In this document: in pieces, positions 21,301 through 34,042 of the stretch
Position numbering within the stretch: the stretch's first letter is position 1
Layout: each line of letters opens with the position of its first letter
Assembly: GCF_049243985.1 (NCBI RefSeq)
Contig: NC_135375.1
Span: 52,030,174-52,094,173, forward strand
Origin: Paroedura picta
Taxonomy: Eukaryota; Chordata; Lepidosauria; Squamata; Gekkonidae
DNA length: 64,000 nucleotides
Direction: 5' to 3'
Notes under the pieces: model-generated
Seen by the model: the letters and a program-made list of their open reading frames with translations, nothing else
What the model was told of the DNA's origin: nothing
Databases searched by the model: none
Made by a program: the position numbers and the translations under genes

Positions 21301-22212
21301 CACGTGAACGCTTGAACCTTGAATAAAATTTTGTTTTGAAGGTGCCACTGGACTCAGACTTGTACTTAATTTTTGCACTGTGTTTCTATTTCAAGTGCAT
21401 TCTAAAAAAAAATTATAAATGGGGGCAAAGGAATGGTCTTTTTAATTGCAAGAAAAATCAGGAAACTGAAGTGGAACGGATTCAACTCTGACTCCAAGAA
21501 AATCATAGACAAACTGGGCAGGAAGATGGGAACCTGAGTAATGTAGCTTGCCAGTACGGCCACCCTGTCAGGCGTTTCCAGGCCAGAAGAGCTGGATTCC
21601 GGAATGCGGCCGCCAGACCTCCAAGGACCTGCCCGCGTGGATTCCTCCCACTGGACAGCCCCGCAGGCTTGCCAAAAACGCCTTCACTCGGGCACGGTGC
21701 TCTCCGAGCTGTTTTCCAAGGGGCTCAGTTCACCCTGAAGTTTCCAGTCCGCTTCAGGCCTCCCATCGCTCCAAACATCATTTAAAACTACTCAACCCAA
21801 TTTTGATGCAGGTTCTAGGAATCACTTCTGGACAGCGCACTTCTTAGGGAGCAAGAGACAGATCTCACACGGTAGGTGCATTTGCATAAAAACGCCTACC
21901 GAAAGAGCTGGGAAGCACCAGGCGGCCGGGCTTTACGGAACGCAAGCCGTCTGCACGGAGGGGGGGGGGGGGGGGGAGAAAGCCAGTCTACCGATTGTCT
22001 ACCGCGCAGAGGGGCTCGAGAAGCCGATTTTACCTGAACTGGTCAAACTGGGCGTACTTGGTCCACTCTCCGGGGTTACTGTCGTACGATTCCATGACGC
22101 TCTGCACTTCGGCCACGTTGACTTTCTCGCCGGAGAACAGGCGATGCAGGACCTCGACGAGCTCCTCCAAGGTCTGCGCTTTGTACACTTCTGTCTGCAC
22201 GGGCTGCTCCAT
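3272..22212 (-). CDS. CDO1: Cysteine dioxygenase type 1 (five coding exons)
   Basis: This enzyme oxidises L-cysteine to cysteine sulfinate with O2 and a non-haem iron, in the cytosol; it is the entry step to taurine and sulfate. Coding exons in sense order are 22034-22212, 16891-16968, 11786-11943, 5230-5399 and 3272-3301, together 615 nt or 204 aa plus stop, against about 200 in human as I recall it. The phases join exactly and all introns are GT-AG. The cupin iron ligands are visible as IHDH (H89, H91) and H144 in LHRVEN. C96 and Y161, the family's Cys-Tyr cofactor pair, are both present, as are S157 and H159 of the catalytic triad. The start codon has a strong context (GGCGGCC before ATGG). 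Three extra N-terminal residues and one extra residue after WPGKK explain the length difference. The gene looks intact. Its upstream end faces the 3' end of ATG12. Confidence 0.97.
4078..4568 (+). repeat. CR1 LINE 3' end
   Basis: About 490 bp of a CR1 3' region ends in the diagnostic short tandem ATTCTATGATTC-type tail at 4546-4568. The frame at 4133-4504 is a remnant of the 3' end of LINE ORF2 ([20 protein letters not shown]) and not a host gene. It lies in CDO1 intron 4. Confidence 0.85.
4690..4915 (-). repeat. Old reverse SINE
   Basis: The motifs AAAGTGGCTTACAATG, GTCCTCATAATACTGTGAG and CCCAAGGTCACCCAGC, in this order, are the reverse of the tRNA-SINE body. It is diverged. Confidence 0.55.
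5230..5399 (-). CDS. CDO1: CDO1 coding exon 4
   Basis: This 170-bp exon encodes [10 protein letters not shown] through FGERTPY. It carries the third iron ligand, the SLHLY segment with the crosslinking tyrosine, and [10 protein letters not shown]. The acceptor is TGTATAG|AC and the donor CTTAT|GTAAGT. Confidence 0.95.
5565..6427. mobile_element. Non-autonomous DNA transposon, Harbinger-like
   Basis: Terminal inverted repeats GGGGCTTTCCGCAC and GTGCGAAAAGCCCC match at 13 of 14 positions. The flanks are TAA and TCA, close to the TWA target of PIF/Harbinger but not identical, so the class is tentative. The interior has a 219-residue open frame on the minus strand and a 139-residue one on the plus strand; neither shows a transposase motif. 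It sits in CDO1 intron 3, about 165 bp from exon 4. Confidence 0.55.
6428..7232. other. CDO1 intron 3 segment with one old SINE
   Basis: A diverged reverse SINE is visible at about 6540-6670 (reverse B box near 6620, then TAGCCACTATTACACCA). The rest shows nothing recognisable. Confidence 0.4.
7233..7344. repeat. AT-rich microsatellite, left half
   Basis: A TTATA/TATTA array runs up to the Helitron at 7345. A similar array resumes on the other side at 9188, so the Helitron appears to have inserted into one microsatellite. Confidence 0.9.
7345..9187 (-). mobile_element. Non-autonomous Helitron, copy 1 (with internal minisatellite)
   Basis: Read on the minus strand the element starts with TC at 9187, preceded by A, and ends with CTAG at 7345-7348, followed by T, as Helitrons do. 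A 10-bp stem (GCCCATTGCA, 7356-7365, with 7374-7383) lies 7 nt before the CTAG. The 5' region holds five GC-rich hairpins between 8916 and 9175, shared with copies 2 and 3. No Rep or helicase frame is present. It lies in CDO1 intron 3. Confidence 0.85.
7400..8870. repeat. Minisatellite inside Helitron copy 1, period about 184 bp
   Basis: About five near-identical units of about 184 bp recur, each built from four related subunits with the core GCTTGGAGCTG, GAAAGGCTCCTACAGGG and a T run of 7-10. Subunits are more variable at both ends. Long open frames rich in FFF, LLL and KGSYR arise only because unit lengths preserve frames; no gene is implied. Confidence 0.95.
9188..9330. repeat. AT-rich microsatellite, right half
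   Basis: TATTATATA repeats pass into a TATAC array (9262-9320). It continues the array left of the Helitron. Confidence 0.9.
9331..9480 (-). repeat. Reverse L2-like LINE tail
   Basis: The motif CTCTGGGCGGTTTACA, followed by AT-rich sequence, is the reverse of the CCCTGAG...GGGCGGTATAAATA tail found at several other sites here. Confidence 0.5.
9650..9765 (-). repeat. 5S rRNA-derived SINE fragment
   Basis: Reverse of the family seen at 42018-42212: GGTTTGCCATTGCCTGCCTC, then CTGCTTAGTTTCTGAGAT, which is the reverse of 5S-like AGATCTCAGAAGCTAAGCAG. Confidence 0.6.
9798..10695 (+). mobile_element. Non-autonomous Helitron, copy 2 (both ends present)
   Basis: It begins TCTTAACACCGCCCGTGGC after A and ends CTAG before T. 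A perfect 10-bp hairpin (GCCCGCTGCA at 10658-10667 with 10675-10684, 7-nt loop) ends 7 nt before the CTAG at 10692-10695. The 5' 200 bp match copy 1 and copy 3, with the same order of hairpins. There is no coding capacity. The 898-bp element lies in CDO1 intron 3, 610 bp from copy 1 and in the opposite orientation. Confidence 0.87.
10735..10800 (+). repeat. Fragment of the GGTAGCCATGTTGGT repeat family
   Basis: The motif GGTAGCCATGTTGGTGTAAA and GCAGCAGAACAAAGT match the left end of the family seen at 15387 and 18107. Confidence 0.5.
11254..11612. mobile_element. hAT-like MITE of the CAGTGGTCCCCAACC family, copy 1
   Basis: Inverted ends CAGTGGTCCCCAACC and GGTTGGGGACCACTG are perfect over 15 bp. 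Flanking 8-mers ATATAGAC (11246-11253) and CTATAGAC (11613-11620) match at 7 of 8, as expected for a hAT target duplication. It lies in CDO1 intron 3, 173 bp from exon 3. Confidence 0.85.
11786..11943 (-). CDS. CDO1: CDO1 coding exon 3 (iron-binding core)
   Basis: This 158-bp exon encodes [12 protein letters not shown] through RENQCAYIA. It carries two iron-binding histidines (IHDH) and the crosslinking cysteine (SHC). The acceptor is TTTGTAG|T and the donor GCTG|GTAAGC. Confidence 0.95.
11944..15386. other. CDO1 intron 2, left part
   Basis: This is mostly unique AT-rich intron. A fragment at about 14685-14790 (GAGGCAGGCAATAACAAACC) resembles the 5S-SINE body. I saw no other clear feature. 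Confidence 0.45.
15387..15542. repeat. Foldback copy of the GCCATGTTGGT repeat family
   Basis: The left half contains AAATTTGAGTCCAATGGCAC and then TTTATTCAAGG. The right half reads CCTTGAATAAATC, then CCACTGGACTCAAATTT, the reverse complement with few changes. The centre is GCATGCACATGAAAGC. The whole could fold into one stem. Confidence 0.6.
15540..15800 (-). pseudogene. Possible Penelope-like GIY-YIG remnant
   Basis: The minus-strand frame reads [20 protein letters not shown] near residues 11-30. This resembles the VGQT...LRERICEH core of Penelope-type endonucleases, with the first GIY-type motif not visible. The match is short and by eye. Confidence 0.3.
15801..16890. other. CDO1 intron 2, right part
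   Basis: AT-rich intron sequence in which I recognise no repeat family or exon. Confidence 0.45.
16891..16968 (-). CDS. CDO1: CDO1 coding exon 2
   Basis: This 78-bp exon encodes [20 protein letters not shown] then GEGHG. The acceptor is TTTCAG|A and the donor CAG|GTTTGT. R63 in YTR corresponds to the substrate carboxylate-binding arginine of the family. Confidence 0.95.
16969..18106. other. CDO1 intron 1, proximal to exon 2
   Basis: Mostly unique sequence. A short GT/GC-rich purine-pyrimidine stretch (GTGTGTGTATGCGTGCACAT) lies at about 17876. No gene feature was seen. Confidence 0.45.
18107..18266. repeat. Second foldback copy of the GGTAGCCCTGTTAGT repeat family
   Basis: AGCTCAGTGGCACCTTTAAG and CCCAACAAAGTTT on the left are answered by GGGCTTAAAGGCGCCACTGG on the right, around a GTGCATGCTC centre. 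It has the same arrangement as the copy at 15387. Confidence 0.6.
18372..18640 (-). repeat. Reverse tRNA-derived SINE
   Basis: AGAGTTGGTTTTTAGAC, GGAGTCTCGGTGACTTACAA, CAGACACCTTGTGAGG and CCCAAGGTCACCCAGCTGGC follow the order of the family seen at 1629-2213. The tRNA head is degraded. Confidence 0.65.
18650..19250. promoter_or_regulatory. CpG island inside CDO1 intron 1
   Basis: This segment is much more GC- and CpG-rich than the intron around it. It carries four CGCT repeats (about 18922-18941) and CCAAT boxes on both strands: GCCAAT at about 18956, ATTGGC at about 18992 and ATTGGC at about 19034. It looks like a promoter about 3 kb inside the gene, either alternative CDO1 or another transcript. 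Open frames on both strands here (115 and 105 aa) have no known domain and fit simple GC-rich composition. Confidence 0.55.
19251..20130. other. CDO1 intron 1 segment
   Basis: I see no repeat, exon or regulatory element that I can support here. Confidence 0.4.
20131..20300 (-). repeat. CR1 3' end fragment, reverse
   Basis: TAGAATCATAGAGTTGGAAG, CATCTAGTCCAGCCCCCTGC and AATGCAGGATCAGCCC are the reverse of the CR1 3' end seen at 4078-4568. Confidence 0.8.
20800..21370. repeat. Fragments of the CCACTGGACTCA repeat family in both orientations
   Basis: A forward piece at about 20815-20910 (GCAGCAGAACACAATTTGAC) and a reverse piece at about 21285-21365 (ACCTTGAATAAAATTTTG, GCCACTGGACTCAGACTT) are separated by unique sequence. 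This is the same half-against-half layout as at 15387, but with a longer spacer. Confidence 0.5.
21371..22033. other. CDO1 intron 1 next to exon 1, with poly-G run
   Basis: The GC content rises toward exon 1. A run of 17 G at 21960-21976 lies about 60 bp from the exon 1 donor. No coding exon is evident. Confidence 0.5.
22034..22212 (-). CDS. CDO1: CDO1 coding exon 1
   Basis: It encodes residues 1-59 plus two bases of R60 and begins [20 protein letters not shown]. The donor reads CAG|GTAAAA. The N-terminal helix and EVNV-like segment (EKVNVAEVQ) match the family. Confidence 0.95.
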
Positions 22213-22560
22213 GGCCGCCCTCGCCAGCCTCGGAGGGAGGGCGCTTCAGGTCCGGGAGAAGACGAAGAGCTACGCCGCGCCAGCAGCCGCTCTCACCCAC
22301 GGCCGCCGGCCTCGCTCCTCGCTATTTATCCCTGGGAGTTACACTGGGAATGTACCAAGTGCCCAAGGAGGGTTGAGGGAGGCTCCGCCAGGTCTCTGCA
22401 GCTAGCCACGGGCGCCCCCGCCCTGGCCGCCGAATGGCTGGCGTAGAGCTCTGACAAAGCTCCCCCCCCGCCCTTTTCCAAGGTGGGGCGGCTGCGCCGC
22501 TTTCTTCTCGCTTCCCGGCCCCCTTCCTTAAACGGGCCTGCGTTAAATCGCTGCTGTGCG
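22213..22560 (-). promoter_or_regulatory. CDO1: CDO1 promoter region with TATA-like box
   Basis: The sequence upstream of the CDO1 start is GC- and CpG-rich. It holds ATAAATAG on the minus strand at 22322-22329, about 110-117 nt before the ATG, which suits a short 5' UTR. CpG islands at CDO1 promoters are known in mammals. The site assignment is by position only. Confidence 0.6.
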
Positions 22561-23060
22561 GGACCCCCCCCCCCCCCCGAGAAAAGCAAGGCTTTCCGTC
22601 AAGTAAAAATCTGAATTTATCCTACTTGTTTGGAAATTGCACTTGGCCCTTACCGAGGATGGGCGGGCGCACGGGCCTCTTGAACAATTAATCTCCCCGT
22701 ATGCAATTCGGGGCAAACGGCTCGCCAGTTCGGACTTCAATAGTGGAGGTGCCCCATTCCTGAAACCACTACTTTCAGCAGATGGAAGAGCAAACTGCTT
22801 GGGGTTGAAGCCTAAAACTTCTATCAAAGTCAGAATGCAACCCAGATGCTTGCACAAGGACCACCCATCCCTCAGCCTTTCTTAAGCACCCTGTTAACAG
22901 CCCAGAGGTGATTAAGGGATGATAAATAATCCCTCTGCCTTCATGAAGGCAGGCTTTTCAGAAATGAACTAGGAGTTTTGAAACAATAGCATCACCTGCC
23001 AACTTCTTATTCTCAAAACAACCTGAGGCAAGTTATTTATTGGATTTATGAGTCATCACT
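22561..23060. other. CDO1 upstream flank
   Basis: A run of 15 C at 22564-22578 marks the edge of the GC-rich promoter region; nothing else was recognised. Confidence 0.45.
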
Positions 23061-23069
23061 CACTGACTC

Positions 23070-23500
23070 TCGTGGCAACTTCCATGAATATGGCATGGTA
23101 AAAACAACATATAAACTAATAACAAAGACACAATATCTACATTAAAATCTGTGGCCATCACTGTATCACTATTGAAATAGCCTAAACATGTGGCTACTCT
23201 CCAAAGCCCAACCTAAACAATGCAGCTTTGTGTGCCTTGGGAAACTAAACAAGCCTGACAGGGCATAGGTGTTATCCCACAGTGCATTCCACAGGGTAGG
23301 GGTAGCAACTGAGAAGGCCCTTTCCCCTGGTGATAGCTAACCAAGCCATCTTGGGGTCAGGCACCAGCAAGAGGCCAGAAGAGGCAGCCTTGTAACTATG
23401 AGGGCCTCGGACCATTAAGTGTTTTAAAGATTAACACCAACACCTTGAATTGGATCTGGAGGCTACTTGGCAGCCAGTGAAGCTGCCACAGAATTGGAAT
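23070..23500 (-). repeat. Old L2-like LINE fragment, reverse
   Basis: The sequence includes GAGAAGGCCCTTTCCCC, TTTTAAAGATTAACACCAAC and CAGCCAGTGAAGCTGCCAC, which I recall as part of the 3' region of a squamate L2-type LINE. It is diverged, and the assignment is from memory. Confidence 0.4.
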
Positions 23501-23611
23501 ACTGTGAGTTGACCATGATGTCAGCCTGAGAGTCACAGGCCCACAGTCACCCACTAAGCTTCCAGGCCAAAGCAGGGATTCAAAAGCATGTCCTCAAGAT
23601 CCTTGTTCAAC

Positions 23612-23990
23612 ACTAACCAGCACATTGAGTACGGAAAAAGGGGCAGTCTCCCTGAGTTTAGCAAGGTTCAAATTAAAAGAGGAGGCAGGAAGCTTTTAAT
23701 AGAGGCAGAATCTAAGAACCACATTCTATACAATCACCACACACACATCACTTTAATGTATGCCTGTGCCTATTGTATGTGTGTCTATGCAACTTCTCTC
23801 CTCAGGTGCAATTTTGCCTGTAACTCTCAGAACGTAAGCATCTAAAAGCACATCACTATGACACTCCTCCTCTCCACAAGCAAGGAACTCAGTGATGAGT
23901 TTTTGTTGATCTCTTTTAACAGGAACATGATACTTCAGAAAGACTGTCCTAAGCTGTAGCCCAGTAAGTTTCTCTCCATTCTGAAACAAT
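23612..23990 (-). mobile_element. Possible LTR-element fossil fragment
   Basis: A purine-rich stretch is followed on the minus strand by TG at 23863 and a sequence with an ATTAAA signal, as at the boundary between an internal region and an LTR. The neighbouring short frame has no domain I recognise. If real, this is an old fragment of unknown family. Confidence 0.2.
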
Positions 23991-24415
23991 TGTCGTTACA
24001 CATTGTACAAATACAATAAACATTAAATGTTAAACAGTGTTACATATAACTTGCAAATAAAGTTTGAATACTCAATATGTGAGCAAAAGAGCAAAATGTG
24101 TTGAATATAAGCTTGAATGTACAACAGATTTGTTAAAATCAGAGTTTTAAAGGGGGAATATAAATATATATTGACATAATCCACACCTAAATTGAGGATT
24201 TTAATATCTCTGCTCACTTTACTTCCCAAGAGTTGGACACAGCTGTAAAAACACCATATATTCCACTCATACAATAAACTCTCATGGGGCAATGCTGGAA
24301 AAAATACTGAACTTTGTGTCAGCTGGTTCCAAATTATACTATTGAGCTTGCAAAACTACAAACATTTCAGCATTATTATTTAGCATTTGAAGCCAATACA
24401 TTTCATACAGTACTC

Positions 24416-24640
24416 AAATACATGAAGCTGCCTTATATGGAATCACACCCGTGGTCCATTGAAGTCAATATAGCCTACTCAGACTAGCAATGTCTCTCTA
24501 GGGTCTCAGGCTAAGGTCTTTCACATGACTGATTGCCTAGTCATTTTAGGTGGACATGCCAGGGATCAAACCTGACTGGGACCTTCTGCATGCCAAGCAG
24601 AGGCTCTACCACTGAGACACAACCTGTCTCCCATGCTTCA
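24416..24640 (-). repeat. Reverse tRNA-derived SINE (GAAGCTGCCTTATA family)
   Basis: ATGAAGCTGCCTTATATGGA, CTCTAGGGTCTCAGGC, GGGATCAAACCTGACTGGGA and GCTCTACCACTGAGACAC are present; the last two are the reverse B box and tRNA head. Confidence 0.7.
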
Positions 24641-26320
24641 CAACATTTGTGTTTAATACATTCCAAAAATTATGAATTATTCTTGTTTTTAAAAGTTTAT
24701 CTTGGTGTCTCACACATCTTCTCTAGCTCATGCCACAGTGCTTTGAAAGCTACTTCTTGACAACAGCCACATAAAGCTGTTTTGCGCCCCAAACACAATT
24801 AGCAATACCATGCTTTGTTTCTTCACATTAAAATGTCCTATTGGAATGTGATCTATGTATGGTACAGGGGTGCTAGATAAAAGAGATGTAGTTTATACAG
24901 TACTTACCCTGTATGTTCTGTAGCAGACTAAGTCCTAAGCCTAAGCACTGCCTCAAATCATAGATACAATTTTAAAGAAATACTGACATTCCATCTGGAT
25001 TAATAGTAAACTCAGAGATCTTCATAAAAGTACAGGAAAATGTTTGCATTCCAAGCGTGAATCACGTGAAATTTGTCTAGTGCAATCAGTACATGAACAG
25101 TACTATTTGCATTATACCGTGACCTTGGCTGCATGGCTTGATCAATGTGGCTCAGTTTACAGTTGTATTGATGTGGGATTTCCCAGCGATATGTTGGACC
25201 ATACTCATTTTATGATGTCCTTTTTCTATCCAGCAAACAGAGAAACATACAACAGTTGTTAAGTCTAGATCTGGTCAGCATCTGGTTGGGAGACCCCCCC
25301 TGAGTCCTGTGTAGGCTACCCTGAATTCCACAAAGGAAGAAAGGTCAGATAATAATAAAATTCTAGATTCCATAAGAGTTTTCATAAAGGTAGCTACATA
25401 AATATATTTTTTGCATTATACATTGGGCCTTAATTCAAACAATTGTTTTAAACACTACAACTGCAATGTTGTCCATGTTCCAAAAAAGTTATATCAACTG
25501 ACATTAAGTATAAGAGTCTAGGAAGGAAATATTTTGGAAATCAGAAATATCAAAACATTAATGAGAGCAAATAAAAGGAGGTTCTACTTGAAAGCCAACA
25601 TTCAATTGTTGATCAGAGGCAAAAGCTGAATTCCAACCAGCAAAGTCTGCTCTGAATTGTTATTTCAATTACCAAGGAAGATGAGCAAAGCTAAAGTGTG
25701 ATCTCTCCCTTCCTCCAAGGTCATTGTGGGTGTTCATAGTTATTCATTTACCATAATGATCTGAAGAGGAAGGAGTAGATCCCTGTTGAAAAGGATACAA
25801 GATGAAAGCCTAAAGGTCAAGAAGACTATACAAAGGAATTAAGTTCTGTACATGATGTGGGATCAGTGTATGCTTCAATGTACCAAGCAATGGCAAAAGT
25901 AAATACCCCCAGGGACAGAAAATTGATGCCAGGTAATAGGATGAATGCAGAGTGTAAACTAAAAAAACACATTTCTACTATTACTTTATATAGTGGTTGA
26001 GGATGGTTTTTAATATTGGGAGACAGGAGAGGAAATAAACCAAAAGCTACAAGTCTGTACTTGAAAGGAGGTGCAAGGTAGTCGTTTTGATTATGCATCG
26101 CTCTAAAATGCATTTTCCATAGTAAGTCAAATGCCCTTAACTCTAACTGTACAACCTTAGTTATTCTTCCCTGGAAGCAAGTCCCACTGAATAGGCCTGA
26201 GTATGATTCGAAGTAGACTTTCTTAAGATCGCTTGCCGTCATGCTGTCTGTGACGAATTATACTCATTGGATAAAGCCAAAGTGTAACTCCATAAACCAA
26301 ACAGTTACTGCAGAAATGCC
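24641..26320. other. CDO1-ATG12 intergenic, mostly unique
   Basis: A 5S-SINE fragment lies at about 25268-25350 (GATCTGGTCAGCATCTGGTT). No gene feature was seen elsewhere. Confidence 0.4.
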
Positions 26321-26324
26321 TTAA

Positions 26325-26375
26325 ACCACCCTGAGCCGCAAGGGAGGGCAGTATATATAAATATAAGATGTAAAA
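26325..26375 (+). repeat. L2-like LINE 3' tail
   Basis: ACCACCCTGAGCCGCAAGGG and AGGGCAGTATATATAAATAT form the conserved LINE tail, also seen at 38527, 40450 and 55740. Confidence 0.6.
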
Positions 26376-26596
26376 AACATAATTAAAGCAAACATGTGCT
26401 TACCCAGAACATTTTTACTTTATAAAAACAGCAAGTCTTTATACTATTTATTAGAACAGCAGATTCCTATAATTATGAAATGCCCATATCATTATAGCAT
26501 ATTTTTAATGGGAATGTTGAGTTCTGTTCCCTCTAATATACTTGCATAGCAAAAGTTGGTGCAGTAGGATAGTTTCCTTTCCCTTATCCCTTAGAG

Positions 26597-26988
26597 TAGC
26601 GATCCCCAACCTGTGGGCCGCAGACCACATGTGGTCCGTTGACTAACTGGAGGTGGGCCACGAAGGACGCCTTCTCCCCCCCCCTTTACTTCATCCACGA
26701 TCCGGCAGGCGCACATGGGACTATCTCGTTGCAGAGAAACAAGCTCAGAGTTCCCATTGATTTGTCATTGTCATGAGTTAAAATTTCCATGAAAATAAAA
26801 TGTTCCTTATGTTCATTGTTGTGGCGTGTCTGTATCTTATTTTGAAGGGATGTTTAAACATTACCATAGTGACCAGAGTCAGAGCGCATTAGGGCAGTGG
26901 TTGAGAGTAGAGGAGTAAACCCACTGGGCCTCAGTAAAATTGTCAAGCGTTGAGTTGTCCCCGGTGATAAAAAGGTTGGGGACCACTG
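26597..26988. mobile_element. hAT-like MITE of the GATCCCCAACC family, copy 2
   Basis: The ends TAGCGATCCCCAACCTGTGG and AGGTTGGGGACCACTG match copy 1 with a few changes. Flanking 8-mers CCTTAGAG (26589-26596) and CCTTAGAT (26989-26996) agree at 7 of 8. The interior holds GTGGGCCGCAGACCAC, and the right arm shares sequence with copy 1 (CACTGGGCCTCAGTAAAATTG against its reverse complement). Confidence 0.8.
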
Positions 26989-28028
26989 CCTTAGATGTTG
27001 TGCAGCAAAATAGTTTAACCTGCTGTTTATGGGACATAAGGACTGAAATAAAACTGGCAACTGTCTGTGTAATTTTAGGATCCCCATCACTCATGGATAA
27101 TCTAGGCCAATCAATTAAGAGACTAATAATGTAACGCAATCTAAAAACCTTATAAAAGGGACATTGCAACTGCATATGTGTTAAAGAATCAGTCAAGCCA
27201 GATGAGCCTTACTTTTCATAACCATAGAAGAGTTAGCATTTAATCTCCCCCATCCCTTATGAAAATGCATGGAGTTATCAAAAATAAGCATAGATTTCAG
27301 ACTATCAAATGTTTCATTATGACACAAGCGAACATACAGCAATAATATTGAACGTACTATATTAGAAACAAGCACAGGTGGCCCAGAATGTAAAAATCTT
27401 TAAATGGCTGTCACAGGCCTTTTTTTCTTTGAGGAACAGAACACTCTCACCCCCAAAATACCATAACACAAACTGCATTCAGACAAAGTTTGCAATGTGA
27501 GGGAGAGGGAGGGTTGCTAACTGAAATACAATTCCAAAGCCCTATAAGTGCAAAAACCAGAAATTGGAACCTAGTTACTGTGCTTCAAACAAGGAATCAA
27601 GGACAAAAGCAAACAGAAAATTTAACTCTTTTATCTTAAGTACAGAAACTCCAGAAAGCATTCTTTTAGAAGAAGAGGGTAGAAACTACCCTACAACCTG
27701 GTGAATGATGATCAGTTAATTCTTAAATCAGAACAGCAGTATCCCTTTAAAAAAAGGAAACCTCAGAGTTTTGGAGCAAGAAAAGGTAACGCAAATGTTC
27801 AGGGGCACAGGCACAATTATTTCCACAAAACTACTAAAATGATCAGGCTGGGAAACCTATGTAGTTCTTCTAATTGCCTGATTTGACCTGTTGAGAAAGC
27901 TTGAGGGAGTATCAAGTGAATTCCATGGGCAACTGTGCTGACATGTCTTCAGTTCGTCCACAGGGAGTATCTCTGAAGATCAGAGCCCATTCACACTCAG
28001 ACAGACCTAAAAAATGGCAGGTCTTAAT
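26989..28028 (-). other. ATG12: Sequence downstream of ATG12, probable 3' UTR in part
   Basis: No repeat family was recognised. The ATG12 stop is at 28029-28031, so the 3' UTR must begin here, but I could not choose a poly(A) site. ATTAAA on the minus strand near 27236 is one option. Confidence 0.35.
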
Positions 28029-33709
<5,681 letters not shown>

Positions 33710-33973
33710 GATGCGCGAAGAACGGAAGCGGCAGGCCCACCCCAGGGCCCGGCTTTATAGACTCGGGCCACGTGATCAGGGCGCGTAACGAGGGAGATGT
33801 CCCTCGCGCGCCGCCGTCTGACGAGTCCGCATAAGTCAGGTGACAGAAGGGTCGTCTCTGTGCGGTGTGGTGCTCCGTTGCCGGTTGTGCCTTCCGTCCC
33901 GGCTTAGAAGGGGGAGGCGTTTTCCGTGTCGCCGGCCTCAGCGGGGAGCTCCGCCCCCCACCCCTCTTCAGCC
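33710..33973. promoter_or_regulatory. ATG12/AP3S1 bidirectional CpG-island promoter
   Basis: Only 264 bp separate the divergent start codons of ATG12 and AP3S1. The stretch and its flanks (about 33490-34220) are GC- and CpG-rich. Visible motifs are an ETS-like CGGAAG at 33723-33728, a CTATAAAG on the minus strand at 33753-33760, an E-box CACGTG at 33769-33774 (in GCCACGTGAT, 8 of 10 to the CLEAR element GTCACGTGAC), and a GC box CCGCCCC at 33951-33957. Which motif drives which gene is inference. Confidence 0.85.
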
Positions 33974-34042
33974 ATGATCAAGGCCATCCTCATCTTCAAC
34001 AACCACGGGAAGCCGCGCCTCTCCAAGTTCTACCAGCGCTAC
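33974..34042 (+). CDS. AP3S1: AP3S1 coding exon 1
   Basis: It encodes 23 residues, MIKAILIFNNHGKPRLSKFY then QRY, and ends in TAC|GTAAGG. It lies inside the shared CpG island. Confidence 0.96.
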
